This document shows, piece after piece, positions 46,673 through 54,831 of a stretch of DNA of 64,000 nt. The translations under genes and the position numbers were made by a program. The DNA is from Falsirhodobacter algicola (GTDB taxonomy: Bacteria > Pseudomonadota > Alphaproteobacteria > Rhodobacterales > Rhodobacteraceae), in the NCBI RefSeq assembly GCF_018279165.1, contig NZ_CP047289.1:1610501-1674500 (forward strand). The letters run 5' to 3'. The notes under the pieces were generated by a model that did no database searches, was not told the origin of the DNA, and saw only the letters and a list, made by a program, of their open reading frames with translations. Every line of letters starts with the position of its first letter. Within the stretch, counting starts at the first letter, position 1.

Positions 46673-47586
46673 CGCCTGCCGTGAAGCGCGAGGCGGTCGC
46701 GCATCTGAAGGCCCTGCTCGGGCTCTCGGAACGGCGAGCGTGCCGGATTGTCAAAGCGGATCGCAAGACGGTCCGATACGAGGCGCAGCGTGCGCCGGAC
46801 ACGGTGCTGTGCGATCGGTTGCGAGAGCTGGCCAACGAACGCCGACGCTTCGGTTATCGCCGGCTCTTCGTTCTCTTGCGCCGCAAGGGGGAGCCTTCAG
46901 GCATCAATCAGATCTATCGCGAGGAGGGGCTGACGGTGCGCAAGCGGAAGGCCCGACGCAAAGCGATCGGCACGCGGGCCCCGATCCTGGTCGAGGCGCG
47001 GCCCAACGCACGTTGGTCGCTGGATTTCGTTCATGACCAGTTTGCCAATGGCCAACGCTTCCGGGTTCTCAACGTGGTCGACGACGTCACCCGAGAATGC
47101 ATCGCGGCAATCCCGGACACTTCGATATCCGGACGACGCGTCGCACGAGAGCTATCGGCCCTGATCGAGCGTCGAGGAAATCCTGGAATGATTGTCTCAG
47201 ACAACGGCACCGAACTGACCTCGAACGCCGTCCTACGGTGGTGTTCCGAGCATCGGATCGCGTGGCACTACATCGCGCCGGGAAAGCCGATGCAAAACGG
47301 CTTCGTCGAGAGTTTCAACGGTCGGATGCGCGATGAGCTGCTCAATGAGACCATGTTCCGCAACCTGGCTCACGCGCGTGTTATGATCGCTGATTGGGCC
47401 GCCGACGACAACACCGAGCGCCCGCATTCGGCCTTGAATTACCAGACCCCGGCTGACTACGCGCTGGCCCTTACCACCGCAATCGCCCGCCCCGCTGCGC
47501 CAGATGAAAGCTCCGCGCGTCGGGCGATTGCTCGACCCGCGCCAACTGGCGTAAATACCAACCGGGCTCCGGTCGCGGCTGGATGA
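46666..47586 (+). CDS. IS3-family transposase OrfB
   Basis: A 306-residue integrase-core protein. It has the HTH-like lead [20 protein letters not shown], the region [16 protein letters not shown] and the catalytic triad D120 (WSLDFV), D179 (VSDNGTE) and E215 (NGFVESFNG), with exactly 35 residues between the second Asp and the Glu (DD35E). The end has [16 protein letters not shown]. It is normally made as an OrfAB fusion through a -1 shift at the A-run just before it. OrfB is intact, but the OrfA frame is broken. Confidence 0.88.
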   Translation: MVAPAVKREAVAHLKALLGLSERRACRIVKADRKTVRYEAQRAPDTVLCDRLRELANERRRFGYRRLFVLLRRKGEPSGINQIYREEGLTVRKRKARRKAIGTRAPILVEARPNARWSLDFVHDQFANGQRFRVLNVVDDVTRECIAAIPDTSISGRRVARELSALIERRGNPGMIVSDNGTELTSNAVLRWCSEHRIAWHYIAPGKPMQNGFVESFNGRMRDELLNETMFRNLAHARVMIADWAADDNTERPHSALNYQTPADYALALTTAIARPAAPDESSARRAIARPAPTGVNTNRAPVAAG

Positions 47587-47678
47587 AAGTTCAATGGTAG
47601 GTCAGTCAGCGTCAAACTATTCGCAAACGGCTGAGCGCAAAGGTTTTAAGACCTCCCGATACACCACATAATTTTTGT

Positions 47679-48611
47679 TCAAGTCGAAGCAAGGCGGGTT
47701 TCGGTTTCCATGGTCGCGCGAATTGCTTTTCGTTCTTCCGTGACCAGCGCCACAAAAGCTTGCGTTGCTGCTTCACTACGACTTCCATGAAAGTGCAGCT
47801 GAAGTGGGATGGAAGCTTTTTCTTCAATTGGAATACACGAGACACACCCGTTTGTATCCAGATGTCGGATACAGGCTGGTGCAAGCGTGACGCCAAGGCC
47901 CGAGCCAACCGACGTCAGCACCGCTTGCATCGAATTGGCTTGTGCGACGATTTTCGGTGAGAACCCGGCGTCGAGGCAGGCGCTAACCACCTGATCAAAC
48001 AGATCCGGGGCACCCTCGCGTTTGAACAAAACGAATGAACATGTCGACATGTCACGGAGCGACACGCGCGGCTTCGATTCAAATATGCTTCCTTTCGGAA
48101 AGAAGGCCACCACATGATCAGAGTAGATATTCAGACTTTCAAGATAGTCCGGCGCCGATGAGGGAAGAGGGCGGGACAAGGCAACGTCCAATTGCCCGGC
48201 CTGAAGGGCATCAATCTGTTCTGCAGCCGTCATTTCGGAAAGAGAGACCTGCACCTGCGGATAGGCTTGCGCAAATTTTCGAACAAGGCTGGGCAAAAAT
48301 TTTTGCGCGGCTGAACTGAGAAAGCCGATCCGAAGCTGACCCAACCGGCCTTCGCCAGCGCGTTGCACAAGGTGCCGAGCGCGTTCTTCGTGGGCAAGTA
48401 TCTCCGTCGCCTCGCGCAGTAGGATTTCTCCGGCGATGGTAATCCTGACGTCGCGGGTGGAACGCCAGAACAGGCGCACGCCCAGTTCTTCCTCAAGATC
48501 GGATACCTGTCTGCTGATCGCAGGTTGCACCGTGTTCAGCGCGCGCGCGGCGGCAGAGAAACCTTTGAGGTTGGCCACGGCGACAAAGGTTCTAAGGGTT
48601 CTGATCTCCAT
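47679..48611 (-). CDS. LysR-family transcriptional regulator
   Basis: A 310-residue LTTR. The HTH is MEIRTLRTFVAVANLKGFSAAARALNTVQPAISRQVSDLEEELGVRLFWR, followed by the effector domain (LGQLRIGFLSSAAQKFLPSLVRKFAQAYPQVQVSL, LDVALSRPLP, AVLTSVGSGLGVTLAPACI). It resembles regulators of aromatic or organic-acid metabolism, but the ligand is unknown. It is divergent from an MFS gene 237 bp away and has a palindromic LysR box just upstream. Its base composition is visibly less GC-rich than the core chromosome, in line with transfer. Confidence 0.9.
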   Translation of the reverse strand: MEIRTLRTFVAVANLKGFSAAARALNTVQPAISRQVSDLEEELGVRLFWRSTRDVRITIAGEILLREATEILAHEERARHLVQRAGEGRLGQLRIGFLSSAAQKFLPSLVRKFAQAYPQVQVSLSEMTAAEQIDALQAGQLDVALSRPLPSSAPDYLESLNIYSDHVVAFFPKGSIFESKPRVSLRDMSTCSFVLFKREGAPDLFDQVVSACLDAGFSPKIVAQANSMQAVLTSVGSGLGVTLAPACIRHLDTNGCVSCIPIEEKASIPLQLHFHGSRSEAATQAFVALVTEERKAIRATMETETRLAST

Positions 48612-48620
48612 TTGCTCACT

Positions 48621-48637
48621 TATACCACGAGCGTATA
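48621..48637. promoter_or_regulatory. LysR-type binding box
   Basis: TATAC-CACGAGC-GTATA (48621-48637) is a perfect inverted repeat containing the T-N11-A core of LysR operators. It lies ten bases before the LysR start codon, in the regulator/MFS divergent region, so autorepression and activation of the MFS gene are both possible. Confidence 0.6.
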
Positions 48638-48848
48638 GCTAAAATCAATTATAAGCATTTCTCTTATGTATCCACTCCGACTACATTGGATCCAATAAGA
48701 TAAGGTCACGCCAAACGGCGGTTCATATATCTCGAAGTCAGAGCATGTCGCAGGCAATCGATCTTGCTTGGCAACCTCTCGACGCCGCAGGGGATGATCT
48801 CAAAGCTGCCCCGAAAGCGGCTCAAGCCCAAAGCAGAAGGTAGTCCAA

Positions 48849-50060
48849 TTGTCCGACACATCCACGCCGACACCGCTATCGCGGCCGCTTTTACTGCTGA
48901 TGGCGACAGCCATCGCAGCGACAGCGGCAAATCTTTACTATAATCAGCCACTTCTTCCTTCAATCCAGCACAGCCTCGGGCTGAATGACGGGGCGGTCGG
49001 GCTGGTCCCCTCGGCCACGCAGCTGGGCTATGCGGCCGCCATCTTGTTGATTTCGCCATTGGGTGACGTGATGAACCGCCGAAGTCTTATCAGCTATCTG
49101 TCGATTTTTCTGACGCTATCCCTGCTTGCCGTTTTCGCGGCTCCAGGGTTTGCCGTTTTGACCGTTGCGTTCTTTGGCGTGGGGTTGGGCGCGAACATCA
49201 CGCAACAGCTTTTGCCGATCGGGGCGTCACTGGCGGCACCTGCACGCAAGGGCGCCATAATGGGCACGCTGATGACTGGCCTGACCGTGGGGATCCTGTT
49301 GTCCCGCACGGTCAGCGGGACCATCGCCGAATACTTCGGCTGGCGTGCCGTGTTCTTGGTCGCCGCAGGACTGGCTGCCTTGTTCGGCGTTCTGCTACGC
49401 ATGAACCTACCGGACAACAAGCCAAAGGTGTCGCTCAGCTATCCCGCGCTGATTGGGTCGATGTTCGAACTTTTGCGCAAACACCGCTTGCTGCGCGAAA
49501 GCGCATTGACCGGCGCGCTTTGGTTTGCGGCCTTCAATGCGCTGTGGGCGACGCTTGCCATCCACGTCACCGGAGAGCCATTCGACTTCAGCGTTCAGCA
49601 AGCGGGTCTGTTTGGTCTTGTCGGCATGGCGGGCATCCTCGGTGCGAAACTGGCCGGTCGGCTTGTCGATACGCATGGCCCTGCGCGGATCATTGCCGTG
49701 GCTCTTGGCCTTGTGGTGACCTCCTTTGTGGTGCTCGCGATCTGGGGGGACAGCGTGGCGGGCCTTGTGATCGGAATCGTCTTGCTGGACCTTGGCGTCT
49801 TTGGCGCCCAGATCCCGAACCAGGTGAGGGTTTTTTCGATCGACCCAGACGCACAAAGCCGAATGAACGCCGTTTACATGCTGGGCTACTACATTGCCGC
49901 AGCACTTGGGTCTGCAGTCGGTGTCAAGGTGATGAGTTTTGCCGGATGGCACGGCATGGCCATGTTCGGACTTGCTTTGGCCAGTCTTGGATTGATGCAC
50001 CATCTCTGGCATCAACGCAGTCTGTACGCGCGGACACCGACCAGCCACAAACGGTCCTGA
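48849..50060 (+). CDS. MFS exporter, drug/sugar efflux type
   Basis: A 403-residue 12-segment MFS protein beginning with TTG at 48849. Landmarks are AANLYYNQPLLPSIQHSLGLND, GLVPSATQLGYAAAILLISPLGDVMNRRSLI, the helix 4-5 stretch GVGLGANITQQLLPIGASLAAPARKGAIMGTLMTGLTVGILLSRTVSG and GMAGILGAKLAGRLVDTHGPARI. The AANLYYNQPLLP start is shared by a subgroup annotated as arabinose or drug exporters. It pairs with the divergent LysR gene as a small transferable resistance or export module between two insertion sequences. Confidence 0.85.
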   Translation: MSDTSTPTPLSRPLLLLMATAIAATAANLYYNQPLLPSIQHSLGLNDGAVGLVPSATQLGYAAAILLISPLGDVMNRRSLISYLSIFLTLSLLAVFAAPGFAVLTVAFFGVGLGANITQQLLPIGASLAAPARKGAIMGTLMTGLTVGILLSRTVSGTIAEYFGWRAVFLVAAGLAALFGVLLRMNLPDNKPKVSLSYPALIGSMFELLRKHRLLRESALTGALWFAAFNALWATLAIHVTGEPFDFSVQQAGLFGLVGMAGILGAKLAGRLVDTHGPARIIAVALGLVVTSFVVLAIWGDSVAGLVIGIVLLDLGVFGAQIPNQVRVFSIDPDAQSRMNAVYMLGYYIAAALGSAVGVKVMSFAGWHGMAMFGLALASLGLMHHLWHQRSLYARTPTSHKRS

Positions 50061-50135
50061 AGACACGTATCGTTGCCGTTGATCCGGGGGCTTGCTGGTT
50101 CTTGCCTCCGGCTTCAGACGCTCCGCCATCGTCGT

Positions 50136-50969
50136 TTAGGCTCAGGACGCATAACCAGAACAGCATAGTAGCGGCAAGAGCGACGGCTGAGAGGAAGACC
50201 TTAGGGCATCTATCATAGCGGGTCGCTACGCGTCACCAGTCCTTGAGCCTACCGAACATGATCTCGATGCAGTTACTCCGCTTGTCGTATTTGACTGGGA
50301 TCTTGCGCGCCTTGCGACCTCGAATACAGGCCCTGATCCCCTTGTCCTGCAAGGCTTTGCGGAACCAATCGGCGTCGTAGCCTCGGTCAGCAAGTAGCCA
50401 CTGTGCAGTTGGCAGACCGCCCAGAAGGGCCGCCGCGCCAGTGCAATCACTCACCTGACCGGCAGACATGAAAACCCTGATCGGGCGTCCCTTCGTGTCA
50501 GTCATCGCGTGGAGCTTGGTGCTCATCCCCCCTTAGTGCGACCGATCAGGCGCCCGCATCCCCCTTTTTACTCCGCAGGCTTGAGGCCGTGCGGTGCGCT
50601 TTCGCGCAGGTCGCATCGATCATGATCGTCGTCGGCTCCACCACTTCGGCCGCCAGCCTCTCGAATATTCGGGCGAATACCCCCATCTCGCTCCACCGCT
50701 TCCAGCAATTGTAGAGCGTCTTGGGTGGACCGTATTCCTTCGGTGCGTCCCGCCAGCAAAACCATTACAGTTGATGAAAATTATCCTGCTCAGAACACGA
50801 CGATCATCGACCCGTGGGCGGCCATGGCTCTTTGGAAAGAATAGCTCGAGACGTGCCATCTGCTCGTCGCTCAGCCAGGAAAGGTTACTCACCACACCCT
50901 CCTATAGCTGGATAGCGTGAATCACGCCGCCCGTGGCACCGCAAGCGGATTAATGGATCCTGAGCCTAA
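50136..50969 (-). mobile_element. IS5-family (IS427-like) insertion sequence, decayed
   Basis: An element of about 834 bp with inverted ends: TTAGGCTCAGGA at 50136 and its complement TCCTGAGCCTAA ending at 50969. The minus strand encodes pieces of one transposase. The N-terminal piece (50895 downward) reads MVSNLSWLSDEQMARLELFFPKSHGRP, and the C-terminal piece (50526-50233) contains STKLHAMTDTKGRPIRVFMSAGQVSD and LLADRGYDADWFRKAL. It ends, past a TGA at 50233, with VALAATMLFWL. Several frameshifts and a stop codon separate the pieces. Confidence 0.8.
50170..50895 (-). pseudogene. IS5-family transposase, multiple frameshifts
   Basis: The broken transposase gene of the IS5-family element. Conserved parts of the DDE transposase (tnp_IS4/IS5 core with DRGYDADWF and the NRIEIMFGRLKDW-like Glu region, here NCIEIMFGRLKDW) survive, but the reading frame changes after FINCNGF, around the central MIDAT region, and stops at the KDW-RVATRY junction. 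It cannot make a full-length protein. Confidence 0.82.
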
Positions 50970-50983
50970 GTCTTTGATTTTAT

Positions 50984-51031
50984 TGGAGGCGGGTACCGGA
51001 ATCGAACCGGTCTACACGGATTTGCAATCCG
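50984..51031 (-). repeat. tRNA-Cys 3' fragment, probable attachment-site copy 2
   Basis: A second 48-bp copy of the tRNA-Cys 3' part, identical to the one at 46079 except one base in the variable loop (A for T on the plus strand). Here the anticodon stem is perfect (ACGGA/TCCGT). Again no 5' tRNA half lies next to it. It separates the IS-rich segment from the replication/mobilization/defence segment. If both segments integrated at the same tRNA gene, the intact tRNA-Cys and possibly an integrase should lie beyond the right edge of the window. Confidence 0.75.
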
Positions 51032-51251
51032 TCTGGTGTCCTTGAAAGTAAAGGTTTTTTGTGTAAACGTACCCTGTTTGTTCACGCCCTAGTATCAATG
51101 GGTTACGGGGCGTCTGTAAACCGTTCGGGGATCAAGACAGGGCAAAGAAAAACCGTTGAGGGGGCGGCCACCCATCTCAACGGCAATTGGAACGTCTTCT
51201 TCAGAGCACCCTACCAGAGCTTCCCTCTCAGAGCAATCTCGGGAGGTCGCC

Positions 51252-52070
51252 ATGTCTGAGTTGCCGCGCTTCTGTACGATCAAGCTGCAATACCTCCAGG
51301 AGCTTGTCTTGGACCACGATATCAGCGATGGCGCGCTGAGGGTGGCGCTCTATCTGGCCGTTTCACATGCCGATCATGACACAGGCGAGTCTTTCCCGAC
51401 ATTCGCCACGATCGGCAGCGCAATTGGCAAATGCGCCAAGAGCGTGAAGCGTGCCATCAACGCTCTTGAAGCTGCCGGGTACCTGATCGTTCAGAGAGGA
51501 ACCAACAAGGGTTCGTCTTCTCGCTATCGCCCCACAGAAGCGGTCATGTGTCGAGCTGCCGAGCGACGTCGTGAGGGGGACAAAGTTGTCCCTCTAAAGC
51601 AGGGCAAAGGGGGACATTCCTGTCCTGATAGGGGGACAGACCTGTCCGTCACAGCGGGACAGAAATGTCCCCCGAACAGAGAACAAGAATTTAGAAAAGA
51701 ACCGCAGCGTGCTGCCACGCCGGATTTGCCTGAGAGGGGGCAATCCGGCAAGGCAGACGCCGCAACGGGTGGCCTGACGTTCGTTCCTCGCGACATATGC
51801 TTTGCGCGCGATTGGGATGACCGCCTGTCACGAGAGGGCTTGGCCTCATTGGAGCGATGTCTCCCGATATCAGATCACGGGCGTCACCGAGGTTTCTGGC
51901 TCCCAGGTCGGACGCCCGCGCCGGAAGGGAGCGCTCGATGGCGGGAGCAGCTCCAATCCCTGCGTGACTTGATCCGCAGGGAAGGCCGATCTCATCTGAC
52001 CTTCGCCAGCCCGGGCTATGAAGAGTTTGCGCCTCGCCGCTTTGTTGCCTGCGCAGGAGCTGTGATATGA
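51252..52070 (+). CDS. Winged-helix protein, plasmid replication-type
   Basis: A 272-residue protein. Its first 110 residues form a winged helix: IKLQYLQELVLDHDISDGALRVALYLAVSHADHDTGESFPTFATIGSAIGKCAKSVKRAINALEAAGYLIVQRG, resembling HTH domains of plasmid replication initiators and helix-turn-helix proteins of mobile elements. The C-terminal part (FARDWDDRLSREGLASLERCLP, GFWLPGRTPAPEGSARWREQLQSLRDLIRREG) is not recognised. A GGGAGG ribosome site fixes the ATG at 51252. The stop overlaps the mobC-like start (ATGA), linking it to the mobilization module. Confidence 0.65.
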   Translation: MSELPRFCTIKLQYLQELVLDHDISDGALRVALYLAVSHADHDTGESFPTFATIGSAIGKCAKSVKRAINALEAAGYLIVQRGTNKGSSSRYRPTEAVMCRAAERRREGDKVVPLKQGKGGHSCPDRGTDLSVTAGQKCPPNREQEFRKEPQRAATPDLPERGQSGKADAATGGLTFVPRDICFARDWDDRLSREGLASLERCLPISDHGRHRGFWLPGRTPAPEGSARWREQLQSLRDLIRREGRSHLTFASPGYEEFAPRRFVACAGAVI

Positions 52071-52501
52071 CAGATCCACAGCAACGTGTCCGCTTTGATC
52101 GACAGACAGCAAGGTCACCCGTGTTGCACACGGGACCATGCGAGGGGCCTGCCGCCCCTTCGAACCCCGCCAAGAGCAGGACGCCCAAATACGCCGAGCC
52201 GTTGACCGAAACCATCGCGTTCCGCTGCTCTGCTTCGGAGAAGGCGCGCCTTGAGGTGGAAGCCCGCCGCGCCCGGCGTCCGCTGGCCGAGCTACTCCGC
52301 GAGCGGTTGCCATTGGTGCGCTCAGGCCATCGGAAAGTGGTCCCGGAGGCCGATCCGGATTTGCTGGTCGCCCTGTCGCGCATCGGGGCCAACCTCAACC
52401 AGATCGCCCGTGCTCTTAACGCGGCGCGCAAGCTGGGGGTCTACGACCGACTGGATACGTTGGCCATCGCTGCCAGACCCGCAAGCGGCTGCGCAGCCTG
52501 A
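52067..52501 (+). CDS. MobC-like relaxosome protein, 3' end probably altered by deletion
   Basis: A 144-residue protein with a ribbon-helix-helix-like start (ETIAFRCSASEKARLEVEARRARRPLAELLRERL) and the MobC motif LLVALSRIGANLNQIARALNAARKLG at about 103-128. Such proteins help the relaxase open oriT DNA. The sequence after LDTLAIAA (RPASGCAA-stop) does not look like a normal MobC end, and the next frame abruptly shows a MobB-like protein, so the 3' end is probably a deletion junction near 52470. Confidence 0.7.
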   Translation: MTDPQQRVRFDRQTARSPVLHTGPCEGPAAPSNPAKSRTPKYAEPLTETIAFRCSASEKARLEVEARRARRPLAELLRERLPLVRSGHRKVVPEADPDLLVALSRIGANLNQIARALNAARKLGVYDRLDTLAIAARPASGCAA

Positions 52502-52863
52502 ACCGCGAGACGCCCGAGACCCTGCACGCGATCGAGGAGAGGATCGAAGCGCTCCAAGCGCGCAGCCTGCGGCTCAACAGGCTGCTGACCCGGCACACGC
52601 TGGCGCGGGTGGCGCTGGTAGGCGGAGCGATGGCCGGGCTGACGCTCAGCGGGTCATTCCTGGCGGTGACGTTGATGATCGCCAGCAATCAGCCCACGCG
52701 GCCCCCGCGCTTGGCGCAACCACCCGAGGCGCTGCAAGGCAGCAGGACGATCCGGGGCATGGGCGGCCTTGGAGAACTGATCGCCCTGCCGCCTGGCCTC
52801 GTGCTGACACGCTGTCCGCTGGGGACAGGGGCTGGACGCATCTGTCTTCATCAAGAGGAGTAG
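52474..52863 (+). pseudogene. MobB/MbeB-like mobilization protein lacking a start
   Basis: An open frame with no ATG, GTG or TTG at a sensible place. It encodes a helical segment (RETPETLHAIEERIEALQARSLRLNRLL), one membrane helix (VALVGGAMAGLTLSGSFLAVTLMIAS) and a short globular end (GGLGELIALPPGLVLTRC). This layout matches ColE1 MbeB: helix, membrane span, then an LPPG-containing tail. In ColE1-type plasmids mobB lies inside the relaxase gene in another frame. The missing start fits a deletion that removed its beginning and most of the relaxase gene. Confidence 0.5.
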
Positions 52864-53165
52864 AGGATGACCCTGACGAACTTGGAGCGCGAGTTGCTGT
52901 CCTGCGTCGAAGAGCTCGGCAAAGGCGTGGAAGACTGCATGACGAAATTGATCGAGCAAGAGAGATCGCTCGCGCGCTTGCAGAAGGAGTTGCACGAGTC
53001 CTTGAACGGCTTGGAGCAGTCCTTGCAGGCCCCGGAGGCAAAACCGGAGCCGGGGGCAAAACAGCCGCGCGGGTTCCGGTTCAGGAGGTGAAGGTCGATC
53101 AGGACCTCACCTCACCAAGGCGGCGCACCCCCAGCCCAAGCAACTCGCCTCAAGATGGGCCTTAG
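52476..53165 (+). pseudogene. Possible C-terminal remnant of a ColE1-type relaxase (MobA), overlapping mobB and mobD
   Basis: A third frame stays open through the mobB-like and mobD-like genes and ends with TAG at 53163-53165. Its last part, DRAREIARALAEGVARVLERLG followed by a Gly/Lys/Pro-rich tail, is compatible with the variable tail of a MbeA-type relaxase. In ColE1, mbeB and mbeD lie wholly within mbeA in other frames, the same geometry. The catalytic relaxase domain is absent from the window. Part of the openness may be only a high-GC effect. Confidence 0.35.
52867..53091 (+). CDS. MbeD/MobD-like mobilization protein
   Basis: A 74-residue highly helical protein (TNLERELLSCVEELGKGVEDCMTKLIEQERSLARLQKELHESLNGLEQSL) with a basic Pro/Gly tail ending RGFRFRR. 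Length, coiled-coil pattern and the place right after mobB match MbeD/MobD, a ColE1-type entry-exclusion and mobilization accessory protein. It begins three bases after the mobB-like stop with a GAGGAG site. The gene is intact. Confidence 0.6.
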   Translation: MTLTNLERELLSCVEELGKGVEDCMTKLIEQERSLARLQKELHESLNGLEQSLQAPEAKPEPGAKQPRGFRFRR

Positions 53166-53194
53166 TCACCTAAAACCAGCAAGGAGGCCACTTC

Positions 53195-53671
53195 ATGGTC
53201 AGGTCAACCAAGTCAGCGAGACGTGCTCAAGAGGCACGGACGACACAAAACGCGATCCGAGAGATTTTTGGCAGCACTTTTCTCCTCATCGAGAACACCC
53301 GTGCGCACCACCTCAATCCGCCCGGAAAATCCGATGCGCTGGAGTTGCTTCTGGACTCATTGCCGCCGGTCCTTGAACATTGCCGGACCGTCACACGCTG
53401 CAAAGCTCTGAAAAGGGACGGATCGGTGGTGCTCGATAGCGAGGCCCAAGAGGGATCAATCCGCATCGCAGCACGAGATGACGGAACTTACGACCTTCAT
53501 GTGGAGCTTCCGTCGGCACGCTGCTACGAGCACGCTCTCTCGATCAACATGGTGATCATGAAAGTGCTGGCCTATGATCTGTGCCCCATGGAACGCATGG
53601 AGTTCGAACTCGACGAAGAAGCTTTCTTTGCTGAAATCGAAAGGCTCTACGGCAAGGGAGAATCGGATTGA
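53195..53671 (+). CDS. Hypothetical protein of the mobile segment
   Basis: A 158-residue soluble protein not recognised. It starts after a strong AAGGAGG and has a basic N-terminus (MVRSTKSARRAQEA), a helical middle (SDALELLLDSLPPVLEHCRTVTRC) and an alternating strand/helix end with an acidic tail (MERMEFELDEEAFFAEIERLYGKGESD). No catalytic motif is evident. It overlaps nothing but lies one base from the next unknown gene, with which it probably forms an operon. Confidence 0.6.
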   Translation: MVRSTKSARRAQEARTTQNAIREIFGSTFLLIENTRAHHLNPPGKSDALELLLDSLPPVLEHCRTVTRCKALKRDGSVVLDSEAQEGSIRIAARDDGTYDLHVELPSARCYEHALSINMVIMKVLAYDLCPMERMEFELDEEAFFAEIERLYGKGESD

Positions 53672-53672
53672 T

Positions 53673-54083
53673 ATGATTGGTCAGGTTCCCCCAGAGGCCC
53701 TGCTCCTCGTCATCGAAGCCGCGGAAGCGGGGCCGCAGATTTTCGACTTGGAAGATGCTCCGCTCCTTCAGAACTGGTTCTTTATCAAGCGCGAGGGTGA
53801 CGCCATCCGCGCTGAAGGAGACCTGAGCGGCCACCCAACGATTTCTGATCCATGGGTCATGACCTCACCAGTGATCGGTTTCCATTACGATTTCGGCACT
53901 TCGAAAGGTTGGCTTCGATCTTTCAGCCGCTGGTATCGGCTTGGTGCTGTGTGCGAAGCGGTCGGAGACATCCCGGGACCCGAAGGCGCTGTCGGTCGAG
54001 CGCTGGCTGCGACGGCGGCCCGTCTGGAGACAAATCGAAATATCTGGCGCGAAGGGGCGCAGCGCAAATGTATCACACCTTGA
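53673..54083 (+). CDS. Hypothetical protein following the previous unknown gene
   Basis: A 136-residue protein not recognised. It begins MIGQVPPEALLLVIEAAEAGPQIFDLEDAPLLQNWFFIKREGDAIRAEGDLSGHP, with later FHYDFGTSKGWLRSFSRWYRLG. The pattern of acidic and aromatic residues suggests a compact soluble fold. It starts one base after the preceding stop. Its 3' end contains one arm of the higBA operator repeat. Confidence 0.55.
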   Translation: MIGQVPPEALLLVIEAAEAGPQIFDLEDAPLLQNWFFIKREGDAIRAEGDLSGHPTISDPWVMTSPVIGFHYDFGTSKGWLRSFSRWYRLGAVCEAVGDIPGPEGAVGRALAATAARLETNRNIWREGAQRKCITP

Positions 54084-54107
54084 CACATGCATCGCGCCGT
54101 GATACAT
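54068..54107 (+). promoter_or_regulatory. higBA promoter and operator
   Basis: TTGACA (54080-54085) and TACATA (54103-54108) are 17 bp apart. A 9-bp inverted repeat, ATGTATCAC (54068-54076) and GTGATACAT (54099-54107), brackets the -35 and overlaps the -10. HigA-type antitoxins repress their own operon through such repeats. Confidence 0.65.
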
Positions 54108-54114
54108 ATCTTTC

Positions 54115-54396
54115 ATGATCCAGAGCGCCAAGGGCAAACTTGCCACGAACGCCTTGCAAGGCAAGTACGGTAAAGGGTTTCCCGCCGATCTCGTGAAGCG
54201 CACGAGGGCAATGCTCACGGCGCTGCACGCGGCTGTTGCGGTGGAAGACCTGCGCTTCCCTCCCGGCAATAACCTCGAAGAGCTTAAGGGTGACCGCGCC
54301 GGGCAGCATTCGGTACGGATCAACGGCCAATGGCGCATCTGCTTCGTCTGGACACCGAAAGGACCAGCCGAGGTCGAGATCGTCGATTATCATTGA
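54115..54396 (+). CDS. higB: RelE/HigB-family toxin
   Basis: A 93-residue mRNA-interferase-like toxin. The fold signatures are LRFPPGNNLEELKGDRAGQHSVRINGQWRICFVW and VEIVDYH, the usual HigB core with Lys, Arg and a C-terminal His that contribute to ribosome-dependent RNA cleavage. It lies first in the operon, before the antitoxin, which is typical of higBA and the reverse of most other toxin-antitoxin pairs. A strong promoter with a palindromic operator precedes it. Confidence 0.88.
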   Translation: MIQSAKGKLATNALQGKYGKGFPADLVKRTRAMLTALHAAVAVEDLRFPPGNNLEELKGDRAGQHSVRINGQWRICFVWTPKGPAEVEIVDYH

Positions 54397-54407
54397 AAGG
54401 AGACGTC

Positions 54408-54695
54408 ATGAGCCTGCTTCAAGACCCGATGCACCCCGGCGAAGTCCTGAAGGAGCTGTATCTCGACCCGCTCGAGATCGGTGCGATCGCGCTGGCCCGC
54501 CGTCTCGGCGTCCCCCGGACGCGGATCGAACGGCTGGTGAAGGGCGCGACGAGCATGACCCCGGATACGGCGTTGCGCCTCGCCCGGGTGTTCAACACGA
54601 CCCCGGACTACTGGATGAATATGCAGACCAATTTCGACATGCATGCCGCCATCCAGCAGATTGATGTGTCCAACATCGAACCTCTGGTGGCCTAA
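54408..54695 (+). CDS. higA: HigA-family antitoxin
   Basis: A 95-residue XRE-type protein: MHPGEVLKELYLDPLEIGAIALARRLGVPRTRIERLVKG (HTH, about 8-47) and TPDTALRLARVFNTTPDYWMNMQTNFDM. The HPGE start and WMNMQ motif are HigA signatures. It neutralises HigB and represses the operon. It starts 11 bases after the toxin stop with an AAGGAG site. The pair stabilises the mobile segment. Confidence 0.9.
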   Translation: MSLLQDPMHPGEVLKELYLDPLEIGAIALARRLGVPRTRIERLVKGATSMTPDTALRLARVFNTTPDYWMNMQTNFDMHAAIQQIDVSNIEPLVA

Positions 54696-54831
54696 GCGGG
54701 CCCCAGACCCGTCCCTACGGCCCGTCGAGATGCGAGCGGGCCGGGCCTGGTGCCCGCCGCCTTGGAGGACATCGCCCCCACAAGGCAGGGGACGGAAAGG
54801 CGGCTGCCGCCAAGGGCGGCAAAGTTCTGCG

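Larger units (their letters stand above)
46329..47604 (+). mobile_element. IS3-family insertion sequence (damaged)
   Basis: An element of about 1.28 kb. The ends are imperfect inverted repeats: TGACCTGCCACGGGATTTTT at 46329 and TGACCTACCATTGAAC read inward from 47604. It encodes a two-frame transposase (OrfA remnant, intact OrfB) with the A6G slippery run TCAAAAAAGTGG near 46660 that gives the usual -1 frameshift. OrfA carries several disruptions, so the element is probably not autonomous. The 3-bp flanks (GCC and GTC) differ, so no clear target duplication is seen. Confidence 0.75.

Noticed and set aside
51156-51251. Upstream extension of the winged-helix protein to 51156
   Set aside because: The GGGAGG ribosome site lies directly before ATG 51252 and the extension shows no similarity to HTH proteins.
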